Part shown: positions 46,098 through 54,202 of the stretch, piece after piece | Position numbering within the stretch: position 1 is the first letter of the stretch | Layout: every line of letters starts with the position of its first letter | Origin: Candidatus Amulumruptor caecigallinarius | GTDB taxonomy: Bacteria; Bacteroidota; Bacteroidia; Bacteroidales; Muribaculaceae | Assembly: GCA_944321825.1 (NCBI GenBank) | Contig: CALUMU010000010.1 | Span: 23,671-87,670 of the forward strand | Reading direction: 5' to 3' | Length of the DNA stretch: 64,000 bases | Notes under the pieces: generated by a model | The model's database searches: none | What the model was told of the DNA's origin: nothing | Seen by the model: the letters and a program-made list of their open reading frames with translations, nothing else | Position numbers and translations under genes: made by a program

Positions 46098-46173
46098 GTA
46101 CTGCGTAATTTATCATATACTGACAAATTTATACACTATGTGGCTGTCAGATAATTAAAAACTTTTATATTTG
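46085..46173. promoter_or_regulatory. Shared regulatory region between arginase-fold gene and HxlR gene
   Basis: CACATAGTGT (46085-46094) and its exact reverse complement ACACTATGTG (46132-46141) flank the space. A plus-strand TATATTTG (46166-46173) is the likely -7 box of the HxlR gene. The two sites are good candidates for the HxlR dimer. Confidence 0.5.
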
Positions 46174-46209
46174 CGACATATAACGATTTCCTTTTAAGGC
46201 TTACCTTTT

Positions 46210-46590
46210 ATGGCATACGAAAAGAAAATACCTTTTGACCTCAGCTGCGGCATCAAGATAGCGATGGAGGTGATAGGCGGCAAGTGGAAAAGCTGCATAA
46301 TCTACGACCTGCGGCACGGCCCGATGCGCCCGAGCGAACTGATGAAATTTTACCCGGAGGCCAACACCCGTGTAATCAACAACACTCTGAAAGAACTGGT
46401 GGAATACGGTGTCATCCGCAAAAAGATATACCCGGAGCTGCCTCCGCACTCCGAATATTCGCTGACCGCAATAGGAGAGTCGCTGGTGCCTTTGGTCTTG
46501 GCTATGGAAAAGTGGGGCGACTCGTTCCGCGAGAATCTGCGCCTGATTCTTGAAGCCCGGGGTGAAGCGTACACTACCGAATGGGCTTGA
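46210..46590 (+). CDS. HxlR family transcriptional regulator
   Basis: A 126-residue winged-helix protein. The family signature is clear: CGIKIAMEVIGGKWKSCIIY, then MRPSELMKFYPEANTRVINN and a beta-wing (IRKKIYPELPPHSEYSLT). HxlR regulators often sense aldehydes, quinones or redox state. It is divergent from the arginase-fold gene and 140 bases upstream of a flavodoxin-fold oxidoreductase, both likely targets. Confidence 0.93.
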   Translation: MAYEKKIPFDLSCGIKIAMEVIGGKWKSCIIYDLRHGPMRPSELMKFYPEANTRVINNTLKELVEYGVIRKKIYPELPPHSEYSLTAIGESLVPLVLAMEKWGDSFRENLRLILEARGEAYTTEWA

Positions 46591-46730
46591 CAGACATGTA
46601 AGTGAACCAAACCCCTCGCCGACGCGTTAATAAATAAGTCGCAAAAATTAATGCACATATAAATCGCAGTTGTTTTTGAGATTATATTGCGTTTGATTTC
46701 TAAGACTAACTTATTCAAATACAACGAACT

Positions 46731-47285
46731 ATGAAAAACATTATCGTAATAAGCGGCCATACCGACCTCGCTACATCCGTAGCAAACAAGACCATCCTTG
46801 ACACACTGGCACAGGAGTTGCCGGATGCCGGCATCGTGAAGCTCGATTCGCTTTATCCTGACTTCAACATAGATGTCGAAGCGGAGCAGCAGCGTCTGCT
46901 CGGTGCTGACATCATAGTGTTCGAATTTCCCATCTTTTGGTATTCATGGCCGTCCATGCTCCACCGTTACGTCGAGGAGGTATTCCAGCACGGATTCTCC
47001 CACGGCACTACCGGCGACAAGCTGAAAGGCAAGAAGCTCGTCCTGTCGTTCACGACAGGTGCGCCAGCAGAGGCTTACACCCATGATGCTATGGGACTCA
47101 CGGTCGACGACCTTTTGCTCCCGGCCAAAGCCACGTGCAGCCTCACGCAGATGCAGTTCGCGGGCGAGGTGCATACTTGCGGTGTCAGCTACGGCAACCG
47201 TACCGACGAAGCCAAAATACGCGAGCAGGAGGAAGTGTGCCGCCGTCATGCCCGCCGTCTGGCAGAGCTTCTGTCCTCGTTATGA
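46731..47285 (+). CDS. NAD(P)H-dependent quinone oxidoreductase (flavodoxin fold)
   Basis: A 184-residue KefF/MdaB-like flavoprotein. Key segments are IVISGHTDLATSVANKTILD (phosphate-binding loop), ADIIVFEFPIFWYSWPSMLH (flavin loop) and LVLSFTTGAPAEAY. It probably reduces quinones or other electrophiles by two electrons. Its position after the HxlR gene fits regulation by it. Confidence 0.9.
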   Translation: MKNIIVISGHTDLATSVANKTILDTLAQELPDAGIVKLDSLYPDFNIDVEAEQQRLLGADIIVFEFPIFWYSWPSMLHRYVEEVFQHGFSHGTTGDKLKGKKLVLSFTTGAPAEAYTHDAMGLTVDDLLLPAKATCSLTQMQFAGEVHTCGVSYGNRTDEAKIREQEEVCRRHARRLAELLSSL

Positions 47286-47468
47286 CATTTGTAGTCTTTG
47301 TCGTTCCTTGTTAATCCGTTCGCGCAGCTCATCAAAGAACCTGCGGTCGGCATCCTCTCCGCGTCGTCGCGCATCGGCAGCCGCGTCAGCCATGATGCGT
47401 TCAAGCATTTCGTCCGACGGCTCCTCAAGCGACGTGAGGCGGTACGAGTTCAGTTCTTCTTCCGACAT
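47280..47468 (-). CDS. Small acidic/basic coiled-coil hypothetical protein
   Basis: A 62-residue, highly charged helical protein (MSEEELNSYRLTSLEEPSDE ... RINKERQRLQ). It is of a type common in Bacteroidales and has no known role. Its end overlaps the end of the oxidoreductase gene by 6 bases, and it starts 14 bases after the truncated kinase-like gene. Confidence 0.65.
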   Translation of the reverse strand: MSEEELNSYRLTSLEEPSDEMLERIMADAAADARRRGEDADRRFFDELRERINKERQRLQMS

Positions 47469-47481
47469 ATCAGCAATGACT

Positions 47482-47928
47482 TCAATGTTTTTCAGTTTTG
47501 TAGAAATTGGATTTCATTATTAATGTAGCTCCATTGTCATAGATCTGTGCCTCTCCTCCTTCCGCGATTCTTTCCCCGAATTGTCTTGAGAGGAAAGCTG
47601 ATACATTGTCAATCCAACAACCTGATTTGCGCGCCCATGTCTCTATCCGTTTTTCTTGCTCCGAAGCATATTGCAGTTCTCTTTTGAAACTGCCGATTGG
47701 TGCAGTAAGTTTATCTGTTGCAATTTCTGCTGCCGCGAGTAGGGATGCAATGACATGCGTTTCACCTCCCGCAGAGCATCCATGCTGTTCTGCCGGTGAA
47801 AATCGTTTGTATACAAGCCTGCCTGAAATGAATTGTTCTCCATATTTGTCAAGTATAGCAAGACCTTCAGACGTAAAACCATCTGTAATTATTTGCCCGA
47901 TTGAAGTCCAAAAGTCTTGATTAGTCAT
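47482..47928 (-). CDS. Truncated polyvalent-protein-kinase-like gene
   Basis: A 148-residue protein. GGETHVIASLLAAAE and then QEKRIETWARKSGCWIDNVS, followed by GERIAEGGEAQIYDNGATLIMKSNF, resemble the N-terminal part of the putative polyvalent protein kinases found in Bacteroidales mobile elements. In those, the glycine loop and the catalytic Lys (here IMK) are followed by a whole kinase domain. Here the frame stops eight residues after that Lys. It looks like the 5' remnant of a longer gene. Confidence 0.6.
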   Translation of the reverse strand: MTNQDFWTSIGQIITDGFTSEGLAILDKYGEQFISGRLVYKRFSPAEQHGCSAGGETHVIASLLAAAEIATDKLTAPIGSFKRELQYASEQEKRIETWARKSGCWIDNVSAFLSRQFGERIAEGGEAQIYDNGATLIMKSNFYKTEKH

Positions 47929-48005
47929 ATGTTAATGCGTAATTTATTGTAACAAATGAGGGCGGGAGGCTGTTGCTCTCGCCCTCACGGGTTAATCGGT
48001 AAGTG

Positions 48006-48079
48006 TGATCCGGATGCGACTCGAACGCATGACCGTCTGCTTAGAAGGCAGATGCTCTATCCAGCTGAGCTACCGGACC
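48006..48079 (-). tRNA. tRNA-Arg (UCU anticodon)
   Basis: Minus-strand cloverleaf: acceptor GGTCCGG/CCGGATC (one G:U), anticodon stem TCTGC/GCAGA around CTTCTAA (anticodon TCT), T loop TTCGAGT, discriminator A. CCA is not encoded. Confidence 0.94.
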
Positions 48080-48138
48080 GACCTTTGCTTGAACACCCCA
48101 TGCCTCGGCAGGGAGGCATGGCGGTGCTTATGTGAGTG

Positions 48139-48169
48139 CAAATGTACGGTTTTAAAATGTCATCTGCAA
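48139..48169 (-). promoter_or_regulatory. Promoter of tRNA-Arg
   Basis: Minus strand TTG (48169-48167), 20 bases, TACATTTG (48146-48139). Confidence 0.7.
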
Positions 48170-48219
48170 CTCTGGCGCGTATTCTCGTGACGATTGTTTA
48201 AAACCCTGACACTCTCTGT

Positions 48220-49734
48220 TTAGCCGATGAGGCACTTGCCGGTCATTTCGGCCGGCTGCTTCTCGCCGAGTATGTGGAGCATGGTGGGTGCCACGTCGGC
48301 CAGACGGCCTTCTGCCACATGCGCACCCTTGTTGTCGGTGACATAGATGCAGGGCACGGGGTTGAGCGAGTGGGCTGTGTTGGGGGTGCCGTCGGCATTG
48401 ATGGCGTTGTCGGCATTGCCGTGGTCGGCTATGATGATTGCTTCGTAGCCCGACTCTTTGGCTGCTTCTATGGTGTCTTTTAGGCAGGCATCCACCGCTA
48501 CTACCGCCTTCTCGATAGCTTCGTAGACTCCTGTGTGGCCTACCATGTCGCCGTTGGCGTAGTTGACCACGATGAAGTCGTACTTCTGCGACTTTATGGC
48601 CTCCACGAGCTTGTCCTTGACTTCATATGCGCTCATTTCAGGCTTGAGGTCGTATGTTGCCACCTTGGGCGATGCCACGAGGATGCGGTCTTCGCCGTCG
48701 AATGGCTGTTCGCGGCCGCCGTTGAAGAAGAATGTCACATGGGCATACTTCTCGGTCTCGGCGATGTGGAGCTGGCTCTTGCCGAGCTTCGAAAGGTATT
48801 CGGCAAGTGTGTTGCCGACGTTTTCCTTGTCGAATATGATATGTACTCCGGTAAATGATGCGTCATACGGGGTCATGCAGTAATATTGCAGACCGGGGAT
48901 TGTGGTCATGCCGGCCTCTGGCATGTCATGTTGTGTGAGCACTACGGTGAGTTCCTTGGCGCGGTCGTTACGGTAGTTGAAGAAGATGACCACGTCGCCT
49001 TCCTTGATGGTGCCGTCTATGGAGGCATTGGTGATAGGTTTGATGAACTCGTCGGTCACGTCATGGTCGTAGCTGGCCTGTACGGCAGCTGCCATGTCGG
49101 TAGCCTTGGTGCCTTCGCCGTGTACGAGGAGGTCATAGGCCACTTTGACGCGCTCCCAACGCTTGTCGCGGTCCATGGCGTAGTAACGTCCGATGATGGA
49201 GGCGATACGGGCCGGGGTGCCTTCGCATTTGCGCGTGAGCTCTTCGATGAATCCCTTGCCGCTGCGCGGGTCGGTGTCGCGTCCGTCCATGAAGCAGTGG
49301 ATGTAGGCGTTGGCCACACCCTTTTCCTTGGCTATGTCGACGAGGGCATAGAGGTGGTCGAGCGACGAGTGTACGCCGCCGTCGCTGGTCAGTCCCATGA
49401 AGTGCATGGACTTGCCGGTGCGCTTGGCGTAGTCGAAAGCCTCGACGATCTGCTGGTTGTTGAGTATGGAGCCGTCCTCGATGGCCTTGTTGATTTTCAC
49501 GAGGTCCTGGTACACTACGCGGCCTGCGCCGATGTTGAGGTGTCCGACCTCCGAGTTGCCCATCTGTCCGTCAGGCAGACCGACGTTCTCGCCGCTGGCC
49601 TGGAGCTGCGAGTGGGGGTATGTGTTGAGAAGATAGTCCCAGTAGGGGGTAGGGGTGTTGAAAATAACGTCGCCTTTTGAATGGTTGCCGATGCCCCATC
49701 CGTCAAGGATGATAAGTAGAGCCTTGTGTGCCAT
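48220..49734 (-). CDS. gpmI: 2,3-bisphosphoglycerate-independent phosphoglycerate mutase
   Basis: A 504-residue glycolytic enzyme that interconverts 3- and 2-phosphoglycerate using two Mn2+ and a phosphoserine. The phosphoserine is S61 in [14 protein letters not shown]; the metal-binding ILDGWGIG (start), [11 protein letters not shown] and ADHGNADN segments are present. Length matches the family. The minus-strand TAATTTTG box at 49875-49868 may be its promoter, leaving a ~130-base leader. Confidence 0.97.
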   Translation of the reverse strand: MAHKALLIILDGWGIGNHSKGDVIFNTPTPYWDYLLNTYPHSQLQASGENVGLPDGQMGNSEVGHLNIGAGRVVYQDLVKINKAIEDGSILNNQQIVEAFDYAKRTGKSMHFMGLTSDGGVHSSLDHLYALVDIAKEKGVANAYIHCFMDGRDTDPRSGKGFIEELTRKCEGTPARIASIIGRYYAMDRDKRWERVKVAYDLLVHGEGTKATDMAAAVQASYDHDVTDEFIKPITNASIDGTIKEGDVVIFFNYRNDRAKELTVVLTQHDMPEAGMTTIPGLQYYCMTPYDASFTGVHIIFDKENVGNTLAEYLSKLGKSQLHIAETEKYAHVTFFFNGGREQPFDGEDRILVASPKVATYDLKPEMSAYEVKDKLVEAIKSQKYDFIVVNYANGDMVGHTGVYEAIEKAVVAVDACLKDTIEAAKESGYEAIIIADHGNADNAINADGTPNTAHSLNPVPCIYVTDNKGAHVAEGRLADVAPTMLHILGEKQPAEMTGKCLIG

Positions 49735-49919
49735 AATTGATTATATCTGTTTGTTAATGATTTATGCCGTGAATGAGCTATTTATGCCCTGATATTTAAA
49801 ACAGTTTTTATTAATTAAGTGTTCATTTAAATTGAGCACTCACTTGCTTGGTGGTTGAAATTGTATGCAAAATTACGCATAAATATTCACACGCTCTTAA
49901 TATTTTAGCCATAAAATCG

Positions 49920-49927
49920 TATCTTTG
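49920..49927 (+). promoter_or_regulatory. -7 box of the Fur-family gene
   Basis: TATCTTTG ends 5 bases before the ATG at 49933, so transcription would begin at or beside the start codon. Confidence 0.5.
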
Positions 49928-49932
49928 TAGGC

Positions 49933-50403
49933 ATGAAGGGAGAGCTTGACAGCCTGGCCGCCGCCACCGTGCTGCGCACATATATGAGCCGGCGCGGCAT
50001 GAGGTGTACAGGAGAGCGGCTGAAGATTCTTGACGCTGCATTTGCTTCACGCAAGCCTTTTTCAGCCCCGAAGCTGGCCGAGACGCTTGAGGCCGACGGC
50101 TTCCATGTCAGCCGCACCACGGTCTATGGCACGCTGAAGCTGCTCGTCGACTCAGGCATCCTTCGTAAGTCCGTAGGCACCGACGGTGCGTCGGTCTATG
50201 CCGTCAGCCGCGCTAACGACCACAAGGCGCAGCTCCATTGCCGGTGTTGCGGCAAGACCAAGGTGGTGTCGCTGCCTGAGATAGGGCGGGAGCTGCTGAA
50301 ACGGCGTTACTGGGGGTTCTCCGCCGAGAGCTACCAGCTGCGTATCGACGGCATATGTTCGCGCTGCAAGAGAGCGGCCGATAAAAGCGGCTCCAAGCCG
50401 TAA
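49933..50403 (+). CDS. Fur family transcriptional regulator
   Basis: A 156-residue metalloregulator. The winged-helix domain includes TGERLKILDAAFASRKPFSA and VSRTTVYGTLKLLVDSGILR. The dimer/metal domain has HCRCCGKTK and ICSRCKR, the two CxxC pairs that hold a structural zinc. Whether it senses iron, zinc or peroxide cannot be told. It lies about 100 bases before purA. The promoter position suggests a leaderless mRNA or a start further in (Met at 49984). Confidence 0.9.
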   Translation: MKGELDSLAAATVLRTYMSRRGMRCTGERLKILDAAFASRKPFSAPKLAETLEADGFHVSRTTVYGTLKLLVDSGILRKSVGTDGASVYAVSRANDHKAQLHCRCCGKTKVVSLPEIGRELLKRRYWGFSAESYQLRIDGICSRCKRAADKSGSKP

Positions 50404-50503
50404 TGATTGGCCAAGTGTAAAAAACAGAAATATCACAATCTTATAAACGGCCCTGTCGCGACTGCCGGCAGGCATATAAACAACCAAACAGTCATTGGAT
50501 AAA

Positions 50504-51781
50504 ATGAAAGTTGACGTTTTGTTAGGGCTCCAGTGGGGCGACGAAGGAAAAGGAAAAGTAGTGGACGTGCTGACTCCGCGCTATGACGCTGTGGCACGTT
50601 TCCAAGGCGGCCCCAACGCTGGCCACACTCTCGAATTCGAAGGCAAGAAATATGTATTGCGTTCGATTCCTTCGGGCATATTCCAGAACGGGCAGACCAA
50701 TATCATCGGCAACGGCGTGGTGCTTGACCCGGTGCTTTTCCGCGAGGAAGCCGAAGCTCTTGAAGCGAGCGGGGTGGATCTGCGCAAGGTGCTCAAGATT
50801 TCCAAAAAAGCACATCTGATCATGCCCACCCACCGTCTGCTCGATGCAGCCAACGAGAAAGCCAAAGGCGCATCGAAAATCGGTACCACAGGTAAGGGTA
50901 TAGGTCCCACATATACTGACAAAATATCACGTAACGGCCTGCGCCTCGGCGACACCCTCCATGACTTCGACCGCAAGTATGCCGCTGCCAAGGCGCGTCA
51001 TCTTTCGCGTCTGACCATGCTTGATGCCGCTCCTGATGCCGCCGCTCTCGCCGCTTTGGAGCAGAAGTGGATGGATGCCATCGAATACATCAAGTCATAC
51101 GAGCTGATTGACAGCGAGCATGTCATCAACACCATGCTGCGTGAGGGCAAAAGCATACTCTGCGAAGGTGCGCAGGGCACGCTGCTCGATGTGGATTTCG
51201 GCAGCTATCCCTTTGTCACATCGTCCAACACCGTGTGTGCCGGCGCTTGTACAGGTCTCGGTATCGCCCCTAACAAGATAGGTGAGGTATTCGGCATATT
51301 CAAGGCTTACTGCACACGTGTGGGCAGCGGCCCGTTCCCCACGGAGCTGCATGACGAGACTGGTGCCCGCATCCGTGACCTCGGCCATGAGTACGGCGCA
51401 GTCACTGGCCGTGAGCGCCGTTGCGGCTGGATTGACCTCGTGGCTCTCAAATATGCCATCATGATCAACGGTGTCACCCAGCTCATCATGATGAAGAGCG
51501 ACGTGCTCGACGATTTTGACGAAATCAAGGCATGTGTGGCATACGAAATCAATGGCGAGAGGATCGAGCAGTTCCCATTCTCGGTCGAAGAGGACGAAAT
51601 CACGCCCGTCTATGTCACCCTCCCCGGTTGGAAAACCGACATGACCCGGATGCAGAGCGAATCGGAGTTTCCCAAGAATTTCAAGGATTACATAGATTTC
51701 CTTGAAAAGGAGCTTGAGACGCCCATCACTATCGTGTCGATAGGCCCCGACCGCAGCCAGACTATAGAACGCAAAAAATAA
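50504..51781 (+). CDS. purA: Adenylosuccinate synthetase
   Basis: A 425-residue enzyme that joins IMP and aspartate using GTP, the first committed step to AMP. Motifs: VLLGLQWGDEGKGKVVD at the N-terminus, FQGGPNAGHT, IGTTGKGIGPTYTDKISRNG, EGAQGTLLDVDFGSYPFVTS and TGRERRCGWID. The ATG at 50504 is chosen; a TTG three codons upstream is unlikely. A MITE follows at 51793. Confidence 0.97.
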   Translation: MKVDVLLGLQWGDEGKGKVVDVLTPRYDAVARFQGGPNAGHTLEFEGKKYVLRSIPSGIFQNGQTNIIGNGVVLDPVLFREEAEALEASGVDLRKVLKISKKAHLIMPTHRLLDAANEKAKGASKIGTTGKGIGPTYTDKISRNGLRLGDTLHDFDRKYAAAKARHLSRLTMLDAAPDAAALAALEQKWMDAIEYIKSYELIDSEHVINTMLREGKSILCEGAQGTLLDVDFGSYPFVTSSNTVCAGACTGLGIAPNKIGEVFGIFKAYCTRVGSGPFPTELHDETGARIRDLGHEYGAVTGRERRCGWIDLVALKYAIMINGVTQLIMMKSDVLDDFDEIKACVAYEINGERIEQFPFSVEEDEITPVYVTLPGWKTDMTRMQSESEFPKNFKDYIDFLEKELETPITIVSIGPDRSQTIERKK

Positions 51782-51792
51782 CCCCGACATAT

Positions 51793-51988
51793 TGAACTGA
51801 TTTAAACTTATTGCAAATTAACATTTTGAGACTGGTTTCGAGGCGTTTTTGAGCTTTTTGAGGAAGCGATGGGGGCCCATCGTGACCGATAAAAGAGAAA
51901 AAAACGACCGAAAACAGGCCGAAAGGTTAACTCATTGGGTTACATCAGTTCTGAATTTAACATTTTGAAATAAGTTTAAATCAGTTTA
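51793..51988. mobile_element. MITE copy 2 (196 bp)
   Basis: Terminal inverted repeats TGAACTGATTTAAACTTATT (left) and its complement (right) enclose a core with palindrome CGATGGGGGCCCATCG. Homologous to 26636-26829 over the full length. It ends 8 bases before the ATG of 51997, so it must supply or displace that gene's promoter or leader. Confidence 0.85.
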
Positions 51989-51996
51989 TAATTACA

Positions 51997-53244
51997 ATGG
52001 CCAAAGTAAAACCGTTTAAGGGCATCCGTCCCCCTCGCGAACTTGTCGAAGAAGTGGCATCGCGCCCCTATGACGTGCTTAACAGCGAGGAAGCACGTCA
52101 GGAAGCCGAAGGCAATCCCCGTTCGCTCTACCATATCATCAAGCCTGAGATAGATTTTGCTCCCGGCACCGACGAGCATGACCCACGTGTCTATGACAAG
52201 GCTGTCGAGAATTTCAACGCTTTCCAGGCCAATGGCTGGCTCGTGGCTGACGATAAGGAACACTATTATATATATGCGCAGACTATGGACGGCCGTACAC
52301 AGTATGGCATCGTAGTCGCCGCCAATGTCGACGACTATATGGAGGGCCGCATCAAGAAGCATGAGCTGACCCGCCGCGACAAGGAGGAGGACCGCATGAA
52401 GCATGTGCGTGTCAACAATGCCAATATCGAACCCGTATTTTTCGCGTTCCCTGACAACGAGGCTCTGCAGGCTGTCATTGACAAGGTTACAGCCGGCAAG
52501 CCCGAATATGACTTCACTGCCCCTGACGGCTTCGGACATCATTTCTGGGTGATTGACGACCCCGACATGATAGTTACCGTGACCGAGGAATTTGCCAAGA
52601 TTCCGTACCTCTACATAGCCGACGGGCACCACCGCACGGCTGCTGCGGCTCTCGTAGGCAACGAGAAAGCCAAGGCCAATCCCGCGCACCGTGGCGACGA
52701 GGAGTATAATTACTTCCTTGCCGTGGCATTCCCGGCATCGCATCTCAAGATTATCGACTATAACCGTGTCGTCAAGGATCTCAACGGCATGTCGCCTGCA
52801 GAATTCCTTGCAGCCCTTGATAAAGACTTCATCGTTGAGGACAAGGGCGTGGAGGAATACCGTCCTGCTGCCCTGCATAATTTCTCGCTTTATCTTGAAG
52901 GCCGGTGGTACTCGCTTACCGCACGCGAGGGCCGCTACAACGATGCCGACCCGATCGGTGTGCTTGACGTGACCATATCAAGCGATTTGATACTCCGCGA
53001 CCTGCTCGGCATACATGACCTCCGCAGCGACAAGCGCATCGACTTCGTCGGCGGCATCCGTGGTCTCGGCGAACTCAAACGCCGCGTCGACAGCGGCGAG
53101 ATGGCGATGGCTCTTGCCCTTTATCCCGTATCCATGGAGCAGCTTATGGCGATAGCCGACAGCGGCAACATCATGCCCCCCAAGACCACCTGGTTCGAAC
53201 CCAAGCTCCGCTCCGGCCTCGTCATCCACAAACTCGACGACTGA
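51997..53244 (+). CDS. DUF1015 family protein
   Basis: A 415-residue protein. It starts AKVKPFKGIRPPRELVEEVA with the SRPYDVLNSEEAR motif; later segments include YLYIADGHHRTAAAALVGNE and FVGGIRGLGEL, all typical of DUF1015. In Bacteroidales the family often lies with serine-biosynthesis genes, but not here. The catalytic role is unknown. A terminator follows at 53324-53378. Confidence 0.9.
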   Translation: MAKVKPFKGIRPPRELVEEVASRPYDVLNSEEARQEAEGNPRSLYHIIKPEIDFAPGTDEHDPRVYDKAVENFNAFQANGWLVADDKEHYYIYAQTMDGRTQYGIVVAANVDDYMEGRIKKHELTRRDKEEDRMKHVRVNNANIEPVFFAFPDNEALQAVIDKVTAGKPEYDFTAPDGFGHHFWVIDDPDMIVTVTEEFAKIPYLYIADGHHRTAAAALVGNEKAKANPAHRGDEEYNYFLAVAFPASHLKIIDYNRVVKDLNGMSPAEFLAALDKDFIVEDKGVEEYRPAALHNFSLYLEGRWYSLTAREGRYNDADPIGVLDVTISSDLILRDLLGIHDLRSDKRIDFVGGIRGLGELKRRVDSGEMAMALALYPVSMEQLMAIADSGNIMPPKTTWFEPKLRSGLVIHKLDD

Positions 53245-53323
53245 CAAGGACTAATCCAGATTGCGATTCATAATATCGTTTTATTCTGAACAGTCGCTTA
53301 TACAGCTTCAGGCACTCAAAAAC

Positions 53324-53378
53324 AGCAACCCCGGGGTTAATGCCACATACGGTATTTTCCCCGGGGTTGCTTTTTTTT
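53324..53378 (+). terminator. Strong terminator after the DUF1015 gene
   Basis: Perfect 13-bp stem AGCAACCCCGGGG/CCCCGGGGTTGCT and T8. Confidence 0.88.
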
Positions 53379-53426
53379 AGTTGACATGTTTTGAAGTATA
53401 ATAGATGTGCTATTGAGTTTTTTGGT

Positions 53427-53590
53427 CCTCATTTTAAAGTGGTCGAATTCGACCACTTTTTAAATGAGGGAGACGATTACCATATTTTCATCATAACTGT
53501 CTGTGTAACTGCAATACGCTTGAGTTTATTGGCATCTGGGAGAAAGTATATAATCCTGATTTTAATTGTACCGAATTCGGTGCAATTAAA
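53427..53590. repeat. Two related palindromes centred on CGAATTCG
   Basis: The first (53427-53469) has a 24-base perfect core AAAGTGGTCGAATTCGACCA... plus CCTCATTT/AAATGAGG arms. The second (53561-53590) has TTTAATTG/CAATTAAA arms around ACCGAATTCGGT. An 82-codon frame crosses both (53391-53639) but consists largely of palindrome, so I do not call it a gene. Confidence 0.75.
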
Positions 53591-53667
53591 AATGCCCAAT
53601 AAAATAAAAATGCCTCAGGAAGCAACAACTTCGTTCTGATTTTTAAGTTTTACTTAGATAAATTTAT

Positions 53668-53675
53668 TATCTTTG
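53668..53675 (+). promoter_or_regulatory. -7 box ahead of the structured RNA region
   Basis: TATCTTTG followed by a G/C-rich stretch with no gene (53680-53770). No clear -33 element. Confidence 0.4.
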
Positions 53676-53770
53676 CAAATGCAGACCGTATCGTAGACCA
53701 CGCCAGTTGGGTTAGATTCTATCAATCGACACCGAGTCTGGGGGCAAGCGGGGCGGGATGCACAAACTTA

Positions 53771-53823
53771 GCTGATTTAAACTTGTTGAAAACTAATATT
53801 TTGAAGTAGGTTTAAATCAGTTC
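53771..53823. mobile_element. Short MITE derivative (about 53 bp)
   Basis: GCTGATTTAAACTTGTTGAA and TTTGAAGTAGGTTTAAATCA with few bases between: only the terminal inverted repeats of the 195-bp MITE remain. Confidence 0.65.
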
Positions 53824-53829
53824 GACATA

Positions 53830-54112
53830 AGAAAGCGTTTATCCGCGCTGATTCTTGACACCTTGAAATTCTCGCAAAATTTCGTGTCTATGTCAAGGAT
53901 TGAGCAACGGTAGATGCCCGTGGATATGTAATGTTTTGCTTTCGGCAAACATGCCCCTCACTTAATCCGTGGGGGAGTATTGCCTGAAAGTTTTGGTTAC
54001 ATATACTGGCGTGGGCTTCTGCACGTTGCCGTCCGACATAGACAGGGCAATGCGAGAAGCCTCAAGGTGTAGGACGGTAACAGGTACAGATTCCTACGCT
54101 TTTCTTTTTTAC
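53830..54112 (+). ncRNA. Candidate structured non-coding RNA
   Basis: No protein gene fits, but many pairings are visible. A long-range stem GTCTATGTC (53886-53894) with GACATAGAC (54035-54043) is followed inward by GCAACG/CGTTGC (53904-53909/54024-54029), GCCC/GGGC, and ATATGTAA/TTACATAT (53924-53931/53997-54004). The apex holds two hairpins (TGTTTTGC/GCAAACA at 53932-53951 and CCCCTCAC/GTGGGGGAG at 53954-53977). Outer pairing AAAGCGT/ACGCTTT closes the element. A final hairpin GTAGGA/TCCTAC (54069-54097) with CTTTTCTTTTTT looks like a terminator. A long rod with a central bubble recalls 6S-type RNA, but I cannot assign a family; it lacks RNase P and tmRNA signatures. Confidence 0.5.
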
Positions 54113-54202
54113 CTAAAAACGATGCCGACGAGGGGAATCCGGAGGTAATGCTGACAGTCACGAAAAACACTAACTGTACATTAACTCATAAACCTAATTG
54201 TT

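Noticed and set aside
53391..53639. An 82-codon frame after the DUF1015 terminator
   Set aside because: Most of it is the two EcoRI-site-centred palindromes; no signal, domain or coding bias is visible.
53830..54112. Identification of the structured region as RNase P RNA or tmRNA
   Set aside because: The conserved GAGGAAAGTC-type RNase P motif is absent, and there is no tRNA-like 3' end or tag frame for tmRNA.
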